Assembly (NCBI GenBank): GCA_007922195.1
Contig: ML682024.1
Coordinates: 11,242,572-11,306,571, forward strand
Direction of reading: 5' to 3'
Origin: Podocnemis expansa
Lineage: Eukaryota; Chordata; Testudines; Podocnemididae
DNA length: 64,000 nt
The first letter of the stretch is position 1, and each line of letters starts with the position of its first letter. The notes below the pieces were generated by a model. The model was not told the DNA's origin, ran no database searches, and was given only the letters and a program-made list of their open reading frames with translations. Shown one piece after another: positions 60,401-64,000 of the stretch. The translations under genes and the position numbers were made by a program.

Positions 60401-63400
60401 CTGAGCGGTGTCCGCTGGCTCCCTTGACACCTTCCGGCAGCAGTAGGCTCTGTCCAAGGCTCTCTGCCTGGTGTCCCCTTCTTAATCCCTTATAATAAAC
60501 CTGTGACCTTCACACCCGCCCCTGTTATTACCTTAGTTGTCCCCAGAATTTTTTTGAAAAATGGCCAAATGCCACCTCCCCTAAGGCTGGGGGAGGGGTT
60601 TTAGAAGTGGCCACTCACCACCATTATTCAACAGGACCACTCTCTTGCAGCTGTCCAGGTTTACTTTGTCACACTGCATGTAATTTGCTGTATATACGAA
60701 ATCTTCACTTACACTAAAATGCGCATTGTTAATTTATAAATAGTTTATATTCATATAAAGGCAGACCATATTTTAAAGCTGAAGCACAAGAAGAAAAGCA
60801 AAGATTTGCCTTCAGGTTTTAATTCCACATTTCCTGAATTTCAAGTGCCTGATTTCTCAATCTCACTGTTGCAACAATGATATTGATATTTGCATTGAAT
60901 GTTTTATATAACTTGCATTTGCATACATCACTGTAGCATCAGTCTGCATAAAAGTAAACTAAAAACAAACACCAAATGTTTCTGTCCCTTCATCTGTCCA
61001 TTTAGGATAATCCAATTTACAATAAACCTGGGTTTGAGGAAAATAGCAATAAATATTGTGAAATGAAATTACTTACTGGGTATATTTTACATTTTCTGAG
61101 CCAAAAGCATTGCTTATACCACTATTACACTGAGGTTTTGTTCAAATTTGGTAGATTCTTCCCAGTTCACCTACCTGTTAGGGGAAAGTCCCTCTCTCCT
61201 AACAGAAAAAAATAATCTGGGGAATAGTTTAGCTCCCAGTACAGCCACAGAAAACTCAGGAAAGGTGTTATTTCCCCTCTCCACTTGGAGAGAAGCTGAA
61301 TGTAGGGGATACTATCAGACTCCAGAGACGGAAATAGGAAAACAAGAAGTAGTGCTGCTGTTCTGAGCTCCAGCCACTTGGGACAAATTGATAATTTGTG
61401 TATCAATGGATAAAGCTGTAGAACCAATGAGTAAATTACATTTATTTTTGAACTCTCCATGCCCCACCTGTGCGCTTGACACTAATCCATCTCTCTTTGG
61501 ACTACAGCTAGGATTCCACGCCTCTGATCAGCCAATGGAGATAAGCTACATTTTACCTGTATATAATAAAGCTATTATAGATTTCCTTTTGCTTATCCCT
61601 CTACAGTCTGTTAAGCAACTTTTTTCTCTCCCTCATTCCATGAGCTTTCCTGATCTAAGTGAATCAATCCCTAAGTTTGAAAAATCTCAATTTGTGCTAT
61701 ATTAAAAATGAATTTAGTCTTAATTTTCCTACAGTCCTAGAAACACCCACTAAAATGAGCCTTCTGCTCTCAGAAAAATAAATAATACCAGATCTTTCCA
61801 TTTCAGACAGAGCAACCACAGAACTAGGTAAGTCAAAACATTTTTTTCTTCATGGCTTTTTATATATGGCCTTGACACCCCAGCAGGCCAGATGCAGGGT
61901 TTAAACCTGCAGTTTCATGCAAGAGACTCTGCCACACAAGCTAAAAAGACCCACTTGCTTTACCAGGCTTATCAAGCACTAGGTGTCGTAACCAGCACTG
62001 GCATAAGACAGAATGCCACAATGAGTGGGCATGGCATATATAGACACAAATCCTTCTCTGACCAGACACTATATGTTCCTCACTCCTGCAGTGCTAACAC
62101 CACAGTGGCCGAGTGAATAGGGTTCTAGCAAGTCAACAGTCTGTCCCCAGCTTCCTGAGAGACTTTAGGGAAGTCACTCCCAGTGTCTGGATTTTAGAGC
62201 CCCCTTTGGGAAACACAGTGATATTGTCTGAGTGGAAATTCAGGGCCCTATATGATGGCCCTGCTTACATAAGAAATCCATTTAACTATTAAATATACAC
62301 AAATTCTGCTGTTTCTCTCAGCATGCAGGCCTCCTCCAAACTCCCATGCCACACACTACAGCTAGCCCTGTCCCAAGAAACTGCTATCCCTCAGCGTCTT
62401 TTTCCCTCACTGAGGTTGAACACAGTTGCCGCTGCTTACTCACTGCAAGTGCCTAAACACCCAGCCTCATTACAGGCCTCAACCTCTGTGTTGCCATCTG
62501 AGGAGCCCCCATTAGCTCTACTCTCACCCCCTAGCTCTACTCTCACTCCCTGGCCACATGCCCTGTCAGTGCTCTTGGACATTAGTCTCCTCCTTTCTGT
62601 CCAGCTGTTTTGCAGTACTGAAGAGTTCTTCCTAGTCTGGGACAGGAAGGTTTTAGCCCCCCCATATATTCTTACTAGGTCCCTGGTTGCCTTGCCTCCA
62701 AGATCCCAATGACTAACTGTCAGCACCTTTCACTATAATAGTCACTTTCCTTTATACAGCACTCTGAGATTTACAGATGAAAAGCCTAACATGAGAGCTA
62801 AACTATAATATAATAACTAGATTACACTATAACAATAGTCACTTTCCTGTATACCACTATTTCCCAACCAGTGTGCTGCGGCACACGGGTGAGACCTCAT
62901 GCCTGAGCAGGTATGCCACAAATTTTTTCTAAAAAATACTCAAAGTGTTCTGGATTGACTCATGAATATTCATGAGTTCATTTGAAGACTATATGGTGGT
63001 GTGCCTCAGAATAAATAATGGTATCAAGGTGTGCCATGGCTGAGAAAAGGGTGGGAACCACTGCTATATACAGCACTCCGAGATCTACAGATGAATAGCC
63101 TAACATGAGAGCTAAACTATAATATAATCATCATCTGCCTCTAAAGCCCTTACCTGTTGTGAGGATTCTCTGTGGAGTCAACGGGACTTCTCTTGAGTAA
63201 GGATTCAGACAGTGCCTAAATGTGAATTCTCATTCTCTTAAGCTCCATTAACTAGGTTATTCTTCTTTTGCAGATTTCAGGAGAGCTCAGAGCTACATGG
63301 GTAAGTTTAACTCTTTAATTAAACTATTATCTTCTTAGGGCTATTTTTCCAGCCCCTGAGGGAGCAAGAGCTGGCAGTGCTGTATGAAGGATTTACTGTT

Positions 63401-64000
63401 TAGGTATGAAGGCAAGATCTATGCTAATGGCAGATGTTAACATTTGGAGGGAGTTCTTTCTTACATATTTGACACAGTGAAAAAGGTGGCATTTGTACCT
63501 CAATCAGATATGAATTTTACATCTGCATTATTTTAAAGTGATTGGGATCTCCTTATAATTGTAGAGCTCTTTCCCCCTAAATCAAGTGCTTTTTATACAT
63601 TAAAATAGAGAAAATAAGTTTCAATTATATCCCTAAGGTGGGGATGCCACTACTTTGATTCTAGAAGTCTGGAGCTTAGCATCCTATCTCCAGTAAAGCA
63701 GAGGATATTATTAATACATTTGCTTAACATGAGAAGCTATTCCTTTTCTCCTTAGAATTGCCTTTGATATTGATATTGGACTCAGCTGTGTCTAATGGTG
63801 TTATTCTGCCCCTTCTCCTAGGGGATGGGGAAGGAGGGGAGTCCCAAGCTGACTTGTGGCTAATAGATTCCTATTCTGGTTCCTCTCCCCAGTTCCCGTC
63901 ACGCTGGATCCAGGTTACAAACACCCTGAACTCACTGTGTCTGCAGATGGAAGAACAGTCCAGCACAACCCCCCTTCCCCAGAGCCAGCTGCCCCCTCTG
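48369..64000 (+). CDS. Butyrophilin-like receptor gene, ten coding exons seen, 3' end off the window
   Basis: Coding exons: 48369-48438, 51489-51836, 52759-53034, 53163-53264, 53859-53915, 54817-54843, 57314-57340, 61807-61827, 63274-63300, 63893-64000+. Every intron is GT-AG and splits codons after the first base. No stop or frameshift is present in any of them. The product would have a signal peptide, an IgV domain, an IgC-like domain, one transmembrane segment, a stalk of small exons and a cytoplasmic PRY-SPRY (B30.2) domain. This is the butyrophilin plan; such proteins act at the surface in T-cell regulation or, for BTN1A1, in milk-fat secretion. Which paralogue this is cannot be told. 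Its introns hold many transposons. Intact exons suggest a working gene, subject to the missing B30.2 remainder. Confidence 0.85.
49432..49606 (+). mobile_element. CR1-type LINE 3' end
   Basis: AAACTACCTAGGGAGGTGGT, TTGGAGGTGTTCAAGGCTCA, GGGGTTGGACTAGATGACCT and the terminal ATTCTATGATTC match the CR1 ends at 9213 and 10267. 5'-truncated. Confidence 0.8.
50163..50290 (-). mobile_element. CR1-like LINE 3' end, old, minus strand
   Basis: ACACAGAATTACAAGGGATC, then AGGGTCATCTGTCTAAGCCC, is the pattern of a reversed CR1 3' tail. Diverged. Confidence 0.4.
50350..50572. repeat. Penelope-like terminal repeats, head-to-head foldback
   Basis: TTCCAAAAGGAGCAGTCATG ... CCTGTGGCGCTTAAAGACTA is followed by the inverse copy (TAGTCTTTAAGCGCCACAGG). 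The arms meet near 50468. Confidence 0.6.
50771..51129. mobile_element. Inverted-repeat element, GTTCGAAC family, TTA duplication
   Basis: Ends GTCTATATCTACACTAGG and CCTAGTAGACATAGCC. TTA is at 50768-50770 and 51130-51132. The interior repeats TTAGTTCGAACTAA-type units many times (AGTTTGAACTAAG, AGTTCAAATTA). A left fragment of another copy lies just before, at 50711-50767 (GGTGTATGTCTACACATAC). Confidence 0.7.
51489..51836 (+). CDS. Butyrophilin-like exon 2: IgV domain
   Basis: 348 nt, 116 codons. The domain has cysteines at exon residues 23 (DVVLPC) and 98 (GGTYSC), the core tryptophan at 38 (VQWKK) and the DGGTYSC motif of V-type folds. One N-glycosylation sequon, NVS, is at 80. The first residues (FEVSSSPAVTGIVGQDVVLP) are typical of the butyrophilin amino-terminal domain. 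Confidence 0.88.
51837..52758 (+). other. Intron 2, with repeats
   Basis: Contains old TCTACAC-type sequence (about 52086-52345) and a Penelope-like terminal repeat, again partly foldback, at 52378-52526 (TTCCAGAGGGGTCGCCATGT ... TCTCTAAGGTGTCACAAG). Confidence 0.5.
52759..53034 (+). CDS. Butyrophilin-like exon 3: IgC-like domain
   Basis: 276 nt, 92 codons. It has CRSAGWFPSPELRW with cysteine 21 and tryptophan 34, and GEITC with cysteine 74. The GWFP.P..W pattern is characteristic of the second Ig domain of butyrophilins. A preceding acceptor CTCATTTTAG and a following GTATGT donor are good. Confidence 0.88.
53163..53264 (+). CDS. Butyrophilin-like exon 4: transmembrane segment
   Basis: 102 nt, 34 codons: GDIFPHVSPW followed by a hydrophobic helix (LAAFWVLFTL, DLLAIGICAFLG) and YK. 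The start G-D-(I/V)-F-P is seen before the membrane segment in other butyrophilins. One aspartate lies in the hydrophobic stretch. Confidence 0.85.
53859..53915 (+). CDS. Butyrophilin-like exon 5: juxtamembrane stalk
   Basis: 57 nt between TCTTATAG and GTAATG, reading AKQKTSKNKSSEEDTLFIR in phase 1. Charged, lysine-rich at first, as expected for the cytoplasmic side next to the membrane. Confidence 0.65.
54817..54843 (+). CDS. Butyrophilin-like exon 6: small coiled-coil-type exon
   Basis: 27 nt, ETERKNLEA, flanked by TTCAATGCAG and GTACAAT. Phase 1-1. Charged with hydrophobic spacing, as in the heptad exons of the family. Confidence 0.6.
54990..55115 (+). repeat. MIR SINE
   Basis: TTGTGTGACCTTTCACAAGT, then CTTCTCAACCTCTAAATAGG and GGAATGTTGTGAGG follow the MIR consensus pattern in order. 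Confidence 0.7.
55991..57038. mobile_element. hAT element, outer of two
   Basis: CACTGGTTCCCAACCTGGGG at the left and AAAGTTTGGGAACCACTG at the right form the inverted repeat. The 8-bp flanks GTCTACAC and GGCTACAC differ at one base. A second hAT lies inside at 56112-56825. No transposase is visible. Confidence 0.7.
56112..56825. mobile_element. hAT element, inner of two
   Basis: CAGGGGTATCAAACTTATGG and GAGTTTGACACCTTC are imperfect inverted ends, flanked by CTCTAAAT and GTCTAAAT. The interior is GA-rich (GGGAAGGGAAAGGG) and gives long open frames by chance. The exact right end is uncertain by a few bases. Confidence 0.6.
57314..57340 (+). CDS. Butyrophilin-like exon 7: small coiled-coil-type exon
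   Basis: 27 nt, DCKDLRERL, between a long pyrimidine tract with CTTTTACAG and GTAAGG. Phase 1-1. It is the best candidate of the small exons because both splice sites are strong. Confidence 0.65.
57565..57905. mobile_element. Inverted-repeat element, AGTCGACT family
   Basis: Ends GGGTATGTCTACATTGG and GTAGTGTAGACACAGCCC, with an interior of AAGTTGACTTAA-type repeats. It lies in the intron after exon 7. Confidence 0.65.
57918..58070. repeat. Penelope-like terminal repeat
   Basis: GTTCCAGGGAGGTACTTTGT, AGGAGTCCTGTGGCACCTTA and AATAAGCTTTCATGGGCTAT follow the same order as the other copies. Confidence 0.5.
58500..58980 (+). repeat. GC-rich repeat element with internal minisatellite
   Basis: Starts AGGGGCATCACTGGTGCTGG and ends GGGGCAGCGACGCCCCTGGG. 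Between them a unit of about 60 bp (GCAGCCCTGTCCCCAGCCGG, then GGATCC..CGCCCGCGGC) is repeated several times. An inverse copy is at 33525-33840. Long open frames here are shadows. Confidence 0.55.
59354..60515 (+). mobile_element. Tx1/L1-type LINE, 3' end
   Basis: The plus strand encodes a LINE C-terminal region: FYHDVLQTWKLVAASRSV, LLGYAHGD then a stop at 59599-59601, DLQVVPFQTVP, and from 59997 WWLLHGAVSTGVYLAQFI, HPDTCPLCGVRETLAHAYLE and CDCGAYFQSLVHARLRAEFL to a TGA at 60402-60404. The CPLCG...H...C-like cluster resembles the cysteine-histidine motif of Tx1-type L1-superfamily LINEs (from memory). An AATAAA lies at 60494. It is 5'-truncated with a stop and frameshifts, and it sits in an intron of the butyrophilin-like gene. 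Confidence 0.7.
60516..61806 (+). other. Intron sequence before exon 8
   Basis: No gene or repeat is recognised. Short open frames show no domain. Confidence 0.4.
61807..61827 (+). CDS. Butyrophilin-like exon 8: 21-nt exon
   Basis: 21 nt, DRATTEL, between CCATTTCAG and GTAAGTC. Phase 1-1, as expected for the heptad exons. Confidence 0.55.
   Translation, partial: TEQPQN
61828..63273 (+). other. Intron with MIR-like fragment, hAT element and local duplication
   Basis: A MIR-like fragment may lie at about 62108-62240 (AGACTTTAGGGAAGTCACTC). A tandem duplication at 62738-63128 is interrupted by a hAT element. No coding. Confidence 0.5.
62855..63063. mobile_element. hAT-type element, short
   Basis: CACTATTTCCCAACCAGTGT and AAAGGGTGGGAACCACTG are inverted ends, flanked by CTGTATAC and CTATATAC (8 bp, one mismatch). 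The interior has CACACGG/TGCC-like matching arms. Non-coding. Confidence 0.7.
63274..63300 (+). CDS. Butyrophilin-like exon 9: exon before B30.2
   Basis: 27 nt, DFRRAQSYM, between TCTTTTGCAG and GTAAGTTT. Butyrophilins have a short exon of this type (…RA.SY..) directly before the PRY-SPRY exon. Confidence 0.7.
63301..63892 (+). other. Last intron seen, before the B30.2 exon
   Basis: No feature recognised apart from the pyrimidine tract and TCCTCTCCCCAG acceptor at its end. Confidence 0.5.
63893..64000 (+). CDS. Butyrophilin-like exon 10: start of PRY-SPRY (B30.2), cut by window edge
   Basis: After TCCTCTCCCCAG the frame reads VPVTLDPGYKHPELTVSADG and RTVQHNPPSPEP and runs to the window end. 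V.LDP...HP.L..S.DGR is the PRY motif. The remaining B30.2 domain lies outside. The domain binds ligands on the cytoplasmic side in the family. Confidence 0.88.

Noticed and set aside
59997..60404. A host zinc-finger protein gene
   Set aside because: The C-terminal motif order matches a Tx1-type LINE end, with broken LINE frames directly upstream.

Overview
This window is vertebrate nuclear DNA, most likely from a reptile and probably a turtle (an inference from repeat content, not a match). It has short exons with long introns and is dense in mobile elements. Those seen are CR1 and Tx1-type LINEs, a restriction-endonuclease LINE of the R2/R4 type, Penelope-like elements, DIRS-like elements, a Ty3/gypsy element, hAT elements, MIR-like SINEs and many short inverted-repeat transposons with TTA target duplications. 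Two N gaps (876 and 10 bases) mark a draft assembly.

The one clear host gene is a butyrophilin-like gene on the + strand from 48369 to the window end. It has ten recognisable coding exons, all of phase 1-1 after the signal exon: signal peptide, IgV, IgC-like, transmembrane, five very short stalk/heptad-type exons, and the start of a PRY-SPRY (B30.2) exon cut by the window edge. The encoded protein would be a type I surface receptor with a cytoplasmic B30.2 domain.

Upstream, 4.9-16.4 kb holds remains of another receptor-like gene family. Three related hydrophobic exons lie at 4888, 12977 and 16365, with a 21-nt phase-1 exon at 15570 and a possible terminal exon with two tyrosines at 13418. 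The first copy has a broken splice donor. The third is cut off by the R2/R4-type LINE.

Layout: 1-2610, 3' half of a Ty3/gypsy element with its LTR. 4.9-5.0 kb, hydrophobic exon copy 1. 7.0-8.1 kb, an inverted-repeat transposon inside a Penelope-like terminus. 8.9-10.3 kb, two CR1 LINEs. 10.3-11.4 kb, a Penelope-like GIY-YIG fragment. 11.4-12.9 kb, a large foldback-like element. 13.0-16.4 kb, host exon remnants and a second large element with the N gap. 16.4-19.7 kb, the R2/R4-type LINE. 21.9-30.9 kb, several inverted-repeat and hAT elements. 31.8-37.6 kb and about 43.2-45.1 kb, two DIRS-like remains. 39.8 kb, a CA microsatellite. 45.7-48.3 kb, CR1 and Penelope debris. 48.4-64 kb, the butyrophilin-like gene, whose introns hold further insertions including a three-deep nest at 55.9-57.1 kb and a Tx1-type LINE end at 59.3-60.5 kb.

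The most unusual pattern is a group of inverted-repeat elements that share GGGTATGTCTACAC-like ends and TTA duplications, but whose interiors are built from different reiterated palindromes, all centred on TCGA. All statements rest on reading the sequence; no database search was possible.
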